From positions 1 through 6,028 of the forward strand of contig JAKSBM010000921.1 of assembly GCA_022361135.1 (NCBI GenBank): a DNA stretch of 6,028 nt, written 5' to 3'. Shown piece by piece: positions 1 through 5,235 of this stretch. A program made the translations under genes and the position numbers. Position 1 is the first letter of the stretch. The number at the start of each line of letters is the position of its first letter. Below the pieces are notes generated by a model, which ran no database searches, was not told the DNA's origin, and saw only the letters and a list, made by a program, of their open reading frames with translations. Source of the DNA: Desulfobacterales bacterium (GTDB taxonomy: Bacteria > Desulfobacterota > Desulfobacteria > Desulfobacterales > Desulfobacteraceae).

Positions 1-53
1 GGCCCTTGTGGCCTGGTGCAACCAGACCTTTCCCCAGTCCCCGTGAAATCGAT

Positions 54-944
54 TCAGGCCGGGTCAATGCCGAAGAACCGCTGGGCATTGCCGTGGGAAA
101 TCAAATCCAGCTCCTCCTGGGACAGGCCTTCATTGGCCAGAAATTTAAGTTCCCGATCCCAGGCATAGGGAATATTGGGATAGTCGGATCCGTACATCAC
201 CCGATCCAGGCGATAGTGGGACAGGGGGATGCGGTTGGGCAAAGGAAAATAATTGGTGATGGCCATGGCCGTGTCCAGGTAAAGGGTGTCGTATTTTTCG
301 ATGAGTTCGGCATATTCAGGGATTTCCCCCACCCCCAGGTGGGGAACACAGAGTTTCAGGCCGGGAAAACGATTGAGCACCCTTTCCACCTTGTCGTAAC
401 GACAGATTTCATATGGATCACACTTGTATTGGTCACTCTTGGGCTCGGTGCCCACGTGCATGTTCAGGGGCATGTCGTGGTCCAGGCAGGTGGCATAGAG
501 GTCGTCCAGGGCGGGATCAACCATGTCGAAACATTGGACATGGGCGTGGAGCTTCACTCCCTTAAGGCCCTTGGCAAAGGCAATTTCCAGGATATTCCGG
601 GTCTGATCTTCACCCGGAAACAGGGTGGCCAGACCCGATACCCGGCCGGGGAACTCCCTGCACACCGAGGCCATGTAGTCGTTGAGAAAACCTGCCATGC
701 CCGGTTTATGGGCATATTGCAGGGCCACCACATGGTCCACGCCACGATCCAGGAGGAATTGGATGAGATCCCGGCTCCGCTCACGGTATCGGATATCCCA
801 ACCGTATTGATCAAACCATTGGCGGACGGCCTGGAAAATCACATGGGGAAAAATATGGACATGGGTGTCAATCACCCGGGAAAAGCAGGACGGCACGGAC
901 TGGCCGTCCACATCGTTGAAAACGGGAAGATCCGGTTTTAACAT
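54..944 (-). CDS. Amidohydrolase-2 family metal-dependent hydrolase (ACMSD-like TIM barrel)
   Basis: A 296-residue cytosolic protein with the motif series of the amidohydrolase-2 family, whose members hydrolyse or decarboxylate small carboxylated or cyclic substrates using a divalent metal. Visible, numbered from the ATG at 944: DTHVHIFP near the N-terminus (metal ligands H28 and H30), KLHAH at 131-135, NMHVGTEP with H163, VPHLGVGE with H202, and MYGSDYPN with the likely catalytic D254. The order and spacing match a complete TIM barrel. There is no signal peptide or membrane segment. A GTG two codons upstream (950) would also be in frame, but GAGAGG lies 5 nt before the ATG at 944, so I prefer 944. 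The gene lies 45 nt downstream of mntP on the same strand and may be co-transcribed. The substrate cannot be named from sequence; ACMSD, resorcylate decarboxylase and lactone hydrolases share this fold. Confidence 0.9.
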   Translation of the reverse strand: MLKPDLPVFNDVDGQSVPSCFSRVIDTHVHIFPHVIFQAVRQWFDQYGWDIRYRERSRDLIQFLLDRGVDHVVALQYAHKPGMAGFLNDYMASVCREFPGRVSGLATLFPGEDQTRNILEIAFAKGLKGVKLHAHVQCFDMVDPALDDLYATCLDHDMPLNMHVGTEPKSDQYKCDPYEICRYDKVERVLNRFPGLKLCVPHLGVGEIPEYAELIEKYDTLYLDTAMAITNYFPLPNRIPLSHYRLDRVMYGSDYPNIPYAWDRELKFLANEGLSQEELDLISHGNAQRFFGIDPA

Positions 945-961
945 GGGCACCTCTCATTTGT

Positions 962-986
962 GGGGCCGGTCACCGGACAGGGCCCC
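962..986. other. GC-rich hairpin between mntP and the amidohydrolase gene
   Basis: Outer stem of four GC pairs (962-965 with 983-986) and an inner CCGG/CCGG stem (966-969 with 973-976) around a TCA loop, with a six-base bulge at 977-982. It sits just after the mntP stop and just before the amidohydrolase ribosome binding site on the minus strand. No T-tract follows, so it is not a classical terminator. It could cause partial termination, stabilise the transcript or do nothing. Confidence 0.35.
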
Positions 987-989
987 GGG

Positions 990-1538
990 TCAACTCAGAA
1001 GAATTCTCACACCGATTCCCAGCAGGACCAGGCCACCGACGAGCTCCATGCGTTTTCCAAAGAGGGTTCCCAACCGTTTCCCCAGGCGGATGGCCACCAG
1101 GGAAATCAGGGAGGTCACCACCCCGATGACCAGGGCGGGCCAGAGCACGGCCACCTTGAGCATGGCAAAGGAAAGGCCGATGGCCATGGCATCGATACTC
1201 ACGGCCAAGCTGAGCATGACCATGGTCATCCCCCGTGAAGGATCCTTGGCATGGGTCTCCACCTGGGAATCCAGACCGGAACGGACCATGCGCCCCCCCA
1301 CAAAGGCCAGGAGGCCGAAGGCCACCCAATGGCTGACGGTCTCCACATGGGATACCAGGCCCGATCCCAGGATCCAGCCCACCAGGGGCATGAGGGCCTG
1401 GAACAGACCGAAATGAAAGGAGAGCCGGAAAATGGCCCGGCCGTCCCGGGCATAGCCGGAAGCCGCAGCCGCCAAGGATACGGCAGCCGCATCCATGGCC
1501 AGTCCCACGGCAATGACAAAAATATCAAAAAAACTCAT
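990..1538 (-). CDS. mntP: Manganese efflux pump MntP
   Basis: A 182-residue inner-membrane protein of the MntP (YebN) family, which exports Mn2+ and protects against manganese excess. About six hydrophobic segments can be seen (roughly residues 3-25, 38-60, 67-84, 105-126, 130-150 and 165-181). Two family hallmarks are present in the two halves: GLAMDAAAVS with D16, and SIDAMAIG with D116. These match the acidic residues of transmembrane segments 1 and 4 in E. coli MntP. GGRM at 81-84 and the C-terminal ELVGGLVLLGIGVRIL are close to the E. coli protein. Length is usual for the family. The frame extends upstream to a GTG at 1592, but the family N-terminus begins at MSFFDIF, so the ATG at 1538 is chosen; its ribosome binding site (GAAAG) is weak. 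It is divergent from the di-iron protein gene and followed by the amidohydrolase gene. Confidence 0.94.
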   Translation of the reverse strand: MSFFDIFVIAVGLAMDAAAVSLAAAASGYARDGRAIFRLSFHFGLFQALMPLVGWILGSGLVSHVETVSHWVAFGLLAFVGGRMVRSGLDSQVETHAKDPSRGMTMVMLSLAVSIDAMAIGLSFAMLKVAVLWPALVIGVVTSLISLVAIRLGKRLGTLFGKRMELVGGLVLLGIGVRILLS

Positions 1539-1570
1539 ACCAACGCTTTCAAAAATAAAGGGCAGGCCCA

Positions 1571-1599
1571 AGCCTACCCAAAACACCGTCACATTTCAA
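1571..1599 (-). promoter_or_regulatory. Candidate sigma-70 promoter of mntP
   Basis: On the minus strand TTGAAA (1599-1594) is followed after 17 nt by TAGGCT (1576-1571). The -35 is good and the -10 is poor. A start near 1563 would leave a leader of about 25 nt before the ATG at 1538. It would also exclude the in-frame GTG at 1592, in agreement with the chosen mntP start. Judged by eye only. Confidence 0.3.
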
Positions 1600-1644
1600 T
1601 GATTTAATGATTTCCCAAGGCTTGCCATCCCCATCCCCTTGGGA
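1598..1644. promoter_or_regulatory. Possible operator region: tandem 8-mer plus 8-bp inverted repeat
   Basis: Two head-to-tail copies of AATGATTT (1598-1605 and 1606-1613) run straight into a perfect inverted repeat, TCCCAAGG (1613-1620) and CCTTGGGA (1637-1644), 16 nt apart. The tandem copies also form an imperfect AT-rich palindrome (TCAATGATTTAATGA, 1596-1610). All lies in the non-coding space between mntP and the di-iron protein gene and overlaps candidate promoter elements of both. The structure is seen directly; a role as binding site for a metal or peroxide regulator is inference. No consensus such as a canonical Fur or PerR box is matched well. Confidence 0.35.
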
Positions 1645-1648
1645 TAAA
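1622..1648 (+). promoter_or_regulatory. Weak candidate promoter of the ferritin-like gene
   Basis: TTGCCA (1622-1627) and GATAAA (1643-1648) separated by 15 nt, shorter than the ideal spacer. The -10 element overlaps the right arm of the inverted repeat ending at 1644, so a protein bound there would be expected to block it. This is the best plus-strand candidate I can find upstream of the gene. Confidence 0.22.
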
Positions 1649-1702
1649 CTCCAAAGGATCAGTTCCACATTCCCACATCCACTCAACCATAAGGAGACCC
1701 AC

Positions 1703-2197
1703 ATGAAACCGTCCTCTGCACTGGACATCCTCAAGCAGGCCTATCTTTTGGAACAACAGGGAAAAAACCTTTACGAAACCGCCCGGGATGCAGCCGCCGA
1801 CGAAAGCGTCAAGGTCTTTTTCCAGGACCTGGTGGACGACGAAACCGACCACATGGCCCTGTTGAAAAAGCAAATGACCGCCTTCCAGGACCGGGGGGAA
1901 TTCGTCATGGAACCCCGGACCCAGGAACCCGTGGCCGCCGAAGTCCTGGATCCCCAACTCCGGGACAAAATCAATGCCGCCGGCTTCGAAGCCACGGCCA
2001 TCACCGCGGCCGTCGCCTTTGAGGAAAAAGCTGTCAAAGCCTACAGTCTCAGGGCGGAAGAAGCCCGGGACCCCGAAGAAAAAAGACTCTACCACTGGCT
2101 TTCGGTCTGGGAAAAAGCCCATTTAAAAAAGCTGATGTCCCTCCAGGAATCCCTGATGCAGAGAATCTGGAATGACAACAGCTTTTGGCCCTTCTAA
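1703..2197 (+). CDS. Ferritin-like di-iron protein, rubrerythrin type without rubredoxin domain
   Basis: A 164-residue all-helical soluble protein resembling the erythrin domain of rubrerythrins, which bind a di-iron centre and usually reduce peroxide or handle iron in anaerobes. Four helices carry the expected ligands: E17 in LLEQQGKNLYE, ExxH at E47/H50 (DDETDHM), glutamates near 107-108 and 119-120 in AFEEKAVKAYSLRAEE, and a second ExxH at E137/H140 (VWEKAHLKKL). The protein has no cysteine at all, so the C-terminal rubredoxin Fe(Cys)4 domain of classical rubrerythrin is absent and an outside electron donor would be needed. The C-terminus ends in an aromatic NSFWPF tail. AAGGAG (1691-1696) lies 6 nt before the ATG at 1703; the longer in-frame start at 1607 has no such site. 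It is the only plus-strand gene, divergent from mntP and convergent with the cytochrome gene. Family is clear; the exact reaction is not. Confidence 0.88.
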   Translation: MKPSSALDILKQAYLLEQQGKNLYETARDAAADESVKVFFQDLVDDETDHMALLKKQMTAFQDRGEFVMEPRTQEPVAAEVLDPQLRDKINAAGFEATAITAAVAFEEKAVKAYSLRAEEARDPEEKRLYHWLSVWEKAHLKKLMSLQESLMQRIWNDNSFWPF

Positions 2198-2210
2198 ATT
2201 TTCAGAACAA

Positions 2211-2233
2211 TGGAGCGCCCCGGGGGCGCTCCA
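2211..2233. terminator. Strong hairpin between convergent genes, probable bidirectional terminator
   Basis: A perfect 10-bp stem (2211-2220 with 2224-2233), rich in GC, closed by a CGG loop. It lies 13 nt after the ferritin-like stop and 7 nt after the cytochrome stop on the other strand. Neither side has a real T-tract, so efficiency as an intrinsic terminator is uncertain, but the placement fits a shared transcription end. Confidence 0.6.
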
Positions 2234-2240
2234 ACACGTT

Positions 2241-3587
2241 CTATAAGGTCAACTGAACCGCCTCCATCTCCACCACGGGAAGGGGGGCGATCCTTTCACC
2301 CGGCACCAGGTTGAGGACCTTCTGGGGCATGCCCCGGTAAAGGAGGCGAACCTGGATCTTGCTGCCGGCCACCGGGACCATGCCCAGATCCAATTCACGG
2401 ACCGCGGTTTCCCCGGCCTTGATCCGGGTATCGGTCAGGACCTCACGGGCCTTGGCCAGATTCACCACGGGATTGCCCTTTCCATCCCCCAACACGGTTC
2501 TGAAAATCTGGGCATCGGCCCCCAATTCATGGGCTTCGTTGAGGAGGCCGGACTGGTAAAACAATGCACCGGAGGGATCGGTTACCCGGACCTCCAGCCA
2601 AACCTGGCGCAGATCCCCCAGCCCCGTGGGCAGGGAGTGGCCGGCGCCGGAATTCTTCACATGGACCCGGAGTTTGCCCTTTTTCAGCTCCGCCGTATCC
2701 AGGGAGAGTTCAGCCGCATTCTGCAACCGCTCCCGGGCCATCTGAATTTTCTCTTCATCCGCCACCACACCGGTGTTGCCGCCGATGAAATAATGGGTGA
2801 AAATATGGGGGCGTTCATCACTGTAATCGGCAGCCGAGCCGGGGTTTTCAGGCCGGTCCGTGGACCCCGTGGCCGGAACGCCGGGACGCTGGTACATGTG
2901 GCAGCCCTGGCAGGTGACCCGCTTTTTGGGATCCTTGTTGTTGTAGGGGCTTTGCTCCCACTCCGTATAGGTGGTTTCCAGGTCCGTGCCAAAGGCCACG
3001 TGCTTGACATTGTGGCAGGTGCCGCAGAATTTTGAACTGGTGTGGAGTTCGGAATATTCGGCCTCGTGGAAATCGGGCTCGGAATCGTCAAAGGGGCCCC
3101 GCTTCTTTCCGGGATCGTCATCCCCCTGGCCCGGATCCAGGACCAGCCCATTATTATACATGCGGGTGACATCCACCCCCACGTGGCAATAATCGCATTG
3201 GATGCCCAGGGCAGCCAGTTCCGGTGTTTGGGTCAAATCGTCGGAAAATTTCTGGGGAAAGCCGGTGACATAGCCCACCGGGGTGTGACATTTGACACAG
3301 GATTCTGCCTCGGCAATTTCACCCTGGTCGGTCAGCCCCTTGCGCAGGAATGCTGCCACCCGGTTATAGATGGGATCCCTGTGGGACTGGTTGTGCATGG
3401 AGCGGGTCCATTGCTCCACAATGGCGGAGTGGCATTCGCTGCAGGTTTCAGGTGAGCTGAACTGATCCATGGAAAACCGCTGGGTATCGGCCTTGCCGGC
3501 CAGGGCCAGGGATGCTCCCCAGGCCAGAAGTCCCACACTGCACAAAATCCATTTCCGCTTCCAAAATCGCGCCAATGTCAATTTCAC
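2241..3587 (-). CDS. Exported pentaheme cytochrome c with C-terminal beta domain
   Basis: A 448-residue periplasmic or outer-surface electron-transfer protein. Residues 1-30 form a signal peptide (RKWK-type positive start, hydrophobic core, ALA before a likely cut after A30). Five CXXCH haem-attachment motifs follow at C49-H53, C97-H101, C131-H135, C188-H192 and C226-H230. Extra histidines (H65, H69, H174, H182, H196, H261, H265) could be second axial ligands. The haem part resembles the cytochrome c554/multihaem group. From about residue 300 a beta-rich domain without haem motifs begins; it carries AGHSLPTG (315-322) followed by RQVWLEV, a pattern I associate with the C-terminal domain of other multihaem cytochromes. 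The start is a GTG at 3587 preceded by AAGGGGGG; the nearby ATG at 3589 is out of frame. The last gene of the leftward series, 66 nt below the coiled-coil gene. The redox partner is unknown. Confidence 0.9.
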   Translation of the reverse strand: MKLTLARFWKRKWILCSVGLLAWGASLALAGKADTQRFSMDQFSSPETCSECHSAIVEQWTRSMHNQSHRDPIYNRVAAFLRKGLTDQGEIAEAESCVKCHTPVGYVTGFPQKFSDDLTQTPELAALGIQCDYCHVGVDVTRMYNNGLVLDPGQGDDDPGKKRGPFDDSEPDFHEAEYSELHTSSKFCGTCHNVKHVAFGTDLETTYTEWEQSPYNNKDPKKRVTCQGCHMYQRPGVPATGSTDRPENPGSAADYSDERPHIFTHYFIGGNTGVVADEEKIQMARERLQNAAELSLDTAELKKGKLRVHVKNSGAGHSLPTGLGDLRQVWLEVRVTDPSGALFYQSGLLNEAHELGADAQIFRTVLGDGKGNPVVNLAKAREVLTDTRIKAGETAVRELDLGMVPVAGSKIQVRLLYRGMPQKVLNLVPGERIAPLPVVEMEAVQLTL

Positions 3588-3617
3588 ATTCCCCCCTTGT
3601 AAATGTTTGAATTCTCC

Positions 3618-3646
3618 GGGCCCGGCCCCCTGTCAGGACCGGGCCC
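3618..3646. terminator. GC-rich hairpin between coiled-coil gene and cytochrome gene
   Basis: An 8-bp stem GGGCCCGG/CCGGGCCC (3618-3625 with 3639-3646), with a possible small inner stem (3629-3631 with 3635-3637). It lies 7 nt past the stop of the coiled-coil gene on the minus strand, and no T-run follows. It may terminate that transcript, wholly or partly, before the cytochrome gene. Confidence 0.4.
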
Positions 3647-3653
3647 CATTGGG

Positions 3654-4079
3654 CTATTGTACCAGTCCGCCGGGGTATTCCCGGGTTTCCCCCTCCAGGG
3701 TCAGGACGATCCAATTCCCATTCTCCTCCTTGGCAGCCACCAGGCAGTCAACCCGGGTCCCGTCGTTGAGGGTGATAAAGCATTCACCGGTTTCATTCAA
3801 TGTGTTGACCTGGGCGAATTTTTTCCCCTGGGACAAGACTTTGAACTTCTCCGTTGCTGCTTCGATGGCAATGATTTTATTGTATTCGTCTTCGTCGATT
3901 TCCTTGATTTTAAGGCGAAGACCTTCGATCTGTCCCTTCATGTCTGCAATGGTTTTCAGGACTTTTTCCATTTCCTCTTTCTGATCCGAGGGGATGGAAA
4001 AAAGGATGTCCTTGTGCAGGGCCATGTCGGTTTCAATGAAGTTGATTTTCTGTAAAATTCCCTTAACTTTCGAACTCAT
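3654..4079 (-). CDS. Unrecognised coiled-coil protein, 141 residues
   Basis: I do not recognise the family. The protein is cytosolic by appearance, with no signal peptide or membrane segment. Residues about 32-82 are charged and heptad-like (EEMEKVLKTIADMKGQIEGL and the KIKEIDEDEYNKII stretch), predicting a helical coiled coil and probably oligomerisation. Residues 88-133 look like a small beta-rich domain (TGECFITLNDGTRVDCLV, then GNWIVLTLEG) with two cysteines, C100 and C112. The ATG at 4079 has a GAGG site 8 nt upstream. The gene is noticeably richer in A and T than its neighbours, in part because of its Lys/Glu/Ile content. It follows the 36-residue gene by 138 nt, which hold two hairpins, and precedes the cytochrome gene by 66 nt. 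A real gene is likely from its start signal and orderly composition; its function is unknown. Confidence 0.75.
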   Translation of the reverse strand: MSSKVKGILQKINFIETDMALHKDILFSIPSDQKEEMEKVLKTIADMKGQIEGLRLKIKEIDEDEYNKIIAIEAATEKFKVLSQGKKFAQVNTLNETGECFITLNDGTRVDCLVAAKEENGNWIVLTLEGETREYPGGLVQ

Positions 4080-4082
4080 ATG

Positions 4083-4138
4083 CTTTTCCTCAATAAAAAG
4101 ATATACCCGCTGGGCGAGTATATCTTTTCACGGAAAAG
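4083..4138 (-). promoter_or_regulatory. Nested hairpin in the leader of the coiled-coil gene: terminator and/or RBS-masking structure
   Basis: The core is an 11-bp inverted repeat (4096-4106 with 4118-4128), a single C/A mismatch, then 3 more pairs (4108-4110 with 4114-4116) and a 3-nt loop. On the minus strand it ends in TTTTTATT, so it has the form of an intrinsic terminator for the upstream reductase/36-residue unit. A second pairing encloses it: CTTTTCC (4138-4132) with GGAAAAG (4089-4083), which takes in part of the GAGG ribosome binding site (4091-4088) of the gene starting at 4079. It could therefore be a terminator, a translation control structure or a DNA operator. The pairing is seen; the role is inferred. 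Confidence 0.5.
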
Positions 4139-4186
4139 TTTCAAGTCTTTTCTCCAGTCCGGGCACCCCCGGGGCGGGAATTCAAT

Positions 4187-4203
4187 GACGGCCCACGGCC
4201 GTC
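4187..4203. other. Short perfect hairpin after the 36-residue gene
   Basis: GACGGCC (4187-4193) and GGCCGTC (4197-4203) form a 7-bp stem around a 3-nt loop, 14 nt downstream of the stop of the 36-residue gene on the minus strand. There is no T-tract. It may protect the 3' end or help termination together with the AT-rich hairpin further downstream. Confidence 0.35.
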
Positions 4204-4217
4204 TACCTCCGGGGGCC

Positions 4218-4328
4218 TCAGCCCTTGCAGGAATTTCCCTGGGAGGCGGCCCGTTTCTGACCCCGGGCAATCCATTCAATGAGCCGGGTCAAAAGGCTCT
4301 TTTTCTTGCCGGTCCGTTCCCGGCTCAC
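4218..4328 (-). CDS. 36-residue protein translationally coupled to the DHFR-like gene
   Basis: A small open frame that begins with GTG at 4328-4326 and shares the four bases GTGA with the TGA stop of the upstream reductase gene. AAGG lies 7 nt before the GTG, inside the end of the reductase gene, so the start signal is good. The product has a basic N-terminus (MSRERTGKKK), a predicted amphipathic helix (residues 11-23, SLLTRLIEWIARG), a polar basic stretch and a C-terminal NSCKG with a single cysteine, C34. I cannot name it. Short Desulfobacterota proteins of the same general look (a tryptophan in an amphipathic helix, then a glycine and a late cysteine) come to mind, but that is unverified memory. 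The stop overlap suggests a stoichiometric partner of the reductase or simple operon packing. The coding case rests on the start signal and the sensible composition. Confidence 0.6.
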   Translation of the reverse strand: MSRERTGKKKSLLTRLIEWIARGQKRAASQGNSCKG

Positions 4329-4828
4329 GACATCACCTTATAAATCATGAGGCGGTGGCCCAGGTCCAATTCCCGATCCTCCAGCAGGCCCAATTCCATG
4401 TCCAATTCATTGTTGAACAGGGGCAGTCCCGTGCCAAAGACCCGGGGCACGATGGTGATGTGCATGTGGGTGATCAATCCCCGGTCGGCAAAGAGGGAAT
4501 TGACAACGCCCCCGCCGATGAGGACCACGGATTTGAATCCCCCCTCTTCCAATTCCTTGAGGATTTCCTCGGGGGACTGGTCGGTGAAGACCAGGTTGTC
4601 GGCATCGCTGACCCGGCCCTTGTCCCGGGTCATGACAATATTGAGACGTCCGGGCAGGGGCTTGCCGATGGTGTCGTAGGTTTTGGACCCCATGATCATC
4701 ACCCCGGCTTCCCGGGTCACCTTGACAAAATAGGCCTTGTCCGCCGATCCGGACCAATCCACAAACTGGCTGTCGTTCCGGGCAATTTTCCCATCCAGGG
4801 TGGTGGCCATCAACAAAATTACATCCAT
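4325..4828 (-). CDS. Dihydrofolate reductase family protein (FolA/RibD-C fold)
   Basis: A 167-residue cytosolic NADPH-dependent reductase of the DHFR superfamily. It compares well with E. coli FolA: VDWSGSADKAYF aligns with the MPW...ADLAWF segment, placing W25 and D30 on the E. coli W22 and D27. MGSKTYDTIGKPLPGRLNI (46-64) matches the MGRHTWESIGRPLPGRKNI segment, and VLIGGG (102-107) is the NADPH-binding glycine run. It also has RibD-like touches (ATTLDGKIA at the N-terminus, GTGLPLF near 132-138), so it could reduce dihydrofolate or a pteridine/flavin precursor. Start: the ATG at 4828 has GGAG 6 nt upstream; the in-frame ATG at 4840 and the longer frame to 4918 lack a comparable site. It overlaps the 36-residue gene by 4 nt and lies 108 nt below the 70-residue gene. 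Family certain, substrate open. Confidence 0.87.
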   Translation of the reverse strand: MDVILLMATTLDGKIARNDSQFVDWSGSADKAYFVKVTREAGVMIMGSKTYDTIGKPLPGRLNIVMTRDKGRVSDADNLVFTDQSPEEILKELEEGGFKSVVLIGGGVVNSLFADRGLITHMHITIVPRVFGTGLPLFNNELDMELGLLEDRELDLGHRLMIYKVMS

Positions 4829-4918
4829 ATCTTTCTCCATTCTCAAGGACGGCAGGTTCAGCCCAATGGTACAAAACCCCTGGGGGGCTGTCCAAAGGAC
4901 CTGCCATCCTGAATCCAT

Positions 4919-4934
4919 GCCGGAAGATTCCGGC
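4919..4934. terminator. Small hairpin after the 70-residue gene
   Basis: GCCGGA (4919-4924) and TCCGGC (4929-4934) form a 6-bp perfect stem with a 4-nt loop, 2 nt after the minus-strand stop at 4937. No T-run follows. Probably a weak terminator or 3'-end stabiliser ahead of the reductase gene. Confidence 0.35.
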
Positions 4935-4936
4935 AG

Positions 4937-5149
4937 CTAGTCATCTTTCAAAGGCCATGCCTGATCCCGGATTTCGGTCTGGTAACAGAACCGGCTCCAG
5001 GTGAATTCCTTCTTGGAAATGGGGCAGCGCAGGGTCACCTTGTGCTCGGTGACATGGACCACCTCCCAATCCCCGGACCTTGGGGCATCTTCCACGCGGA
5101 TCTTCTCCCCCACCCGAAAGGGATAGGGCTTAAATACAGGTATCTCCAT
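4937..5149 (-). CDS. Small unrecognised beta-rich protein, 70 residues
   Basis: A short soluble protein, family not recognised. It has alternating hydrophobic residues typical of a small beta-barrel (SH3-like): PFRVGEKIRVED, GDWEVVHV, HKVTLRCP, KEFTWSRFCYQTE. There are two cysteines (C42 and C55), which do not form a CXXC pair, so a zinc ribbon is unlikely. There is no signal peptide. The ATG at 5149 is preceded by AAGGAGG with 5 nt spacing, one of the strongest ribosome binding sites in the window, which argues for a real and well-translated gene. It lies 86 nt downstream of fumC and 108 nt upstream of the reductase gene, all on the same strand. Its function could be nucleic-acid or protein binding, but nothing in the sequence decides this. 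Confidence 0.78.
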   Translation of the reverse strand: MEIPVFKPYPFRVGEKIRVEDAPRSGDWEVVHVTEHKVTLRCPISKKEFTWSRFCYQTEIRDQAWPLKDD

Positions 5150-5195
5150 GGACCCTCCTTTATGTGCGCATCATTTTCAACACATGAATTCCTTT

Positions 5196-5223
5196 AAACT
5201 AACCAGGAATCGGGAATTGGCAA
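5196..5223 (-). promoter_or_regulatory. Weak candidate promoter of the 70-residue gene
   Basis: On the minus strand TTGCCA (5223-5218) and TAGTTT (5201-5196) are separated by 16 nt in the 86-nt gap after fumC. No clear fumC terminator is visible here, so read-through from fumC is equally possible. Judged by eye only. Confidence 0.25.
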
Positions 5224-5235
5224 TATCCCTCCCCG

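Noticed and set aside
10..28. Imperfect 7-bp hairpin downstream of the amidohydrolase gene
   Set aside because: It has one mismatch, no T-tract on the minus strand and a position cut close to the window edge; too weak to call as a terminator.
6..941. Long plus-strand open frame of about 311 codons antisense to the amidohydrolase gene
   Set aside because: It has no family motif and is the mirror of a GC-rich gene with clear metal-ligand motifs on the other strand. Similar antisense frames over mntP, the cytochrome, the reductase and fumC are rejected for the same reason.
1607..1702. In-frame upstream extension of the ferritin-like gene
   Set aside because: The extension overlaps the repeats of the control region and lacks a ribosome binding site, while AAGGAG precedes the ATG at 1703, where the family-like sequence begins.
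1539..1702. yybP-ykoY manganese riboswitch, often found upstream of mntP
   Set aside because: The likely leader is only about 25 nt if the candidate promoter is right, and I could not find the riboswitch's conserved paired and loop elements. A covariance-model search would settle it.
4080..4217. Structured non-coding RNA or tRNA in the 138-nt gap before the coiled-coil gene
   Set aside because: The hairpins there are explained as 3'-end and leader structures. No tRNA arm pattern, SRP or 6S-like element could be recognised on either strand.
4080..4343. Plus-strand frame of 87 codons across the gap between the coiled-coil and reductase genes
   Set aside because: No ribosome binding site is seen, it runs through the 11-bp hairpin and lies antisense to the better-supported 36-residue gene, and its composition is Gly/Pro-rich without any domain pattern.
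4829..4936. Folate-sensing riboswitch ahead of the DHFR-like gene
   Set aside because: Only small hairpins are visible in the 108-nt leader; no known motif was recognised.
5162..5218. Short inverted repeats after fumC (5-bp ATGTG/CACAT and 6-bp AATTCC/GGAATT)
   Set aside because: They are short and widely spaced, and expected by chance in an AT-richer gap of this size.
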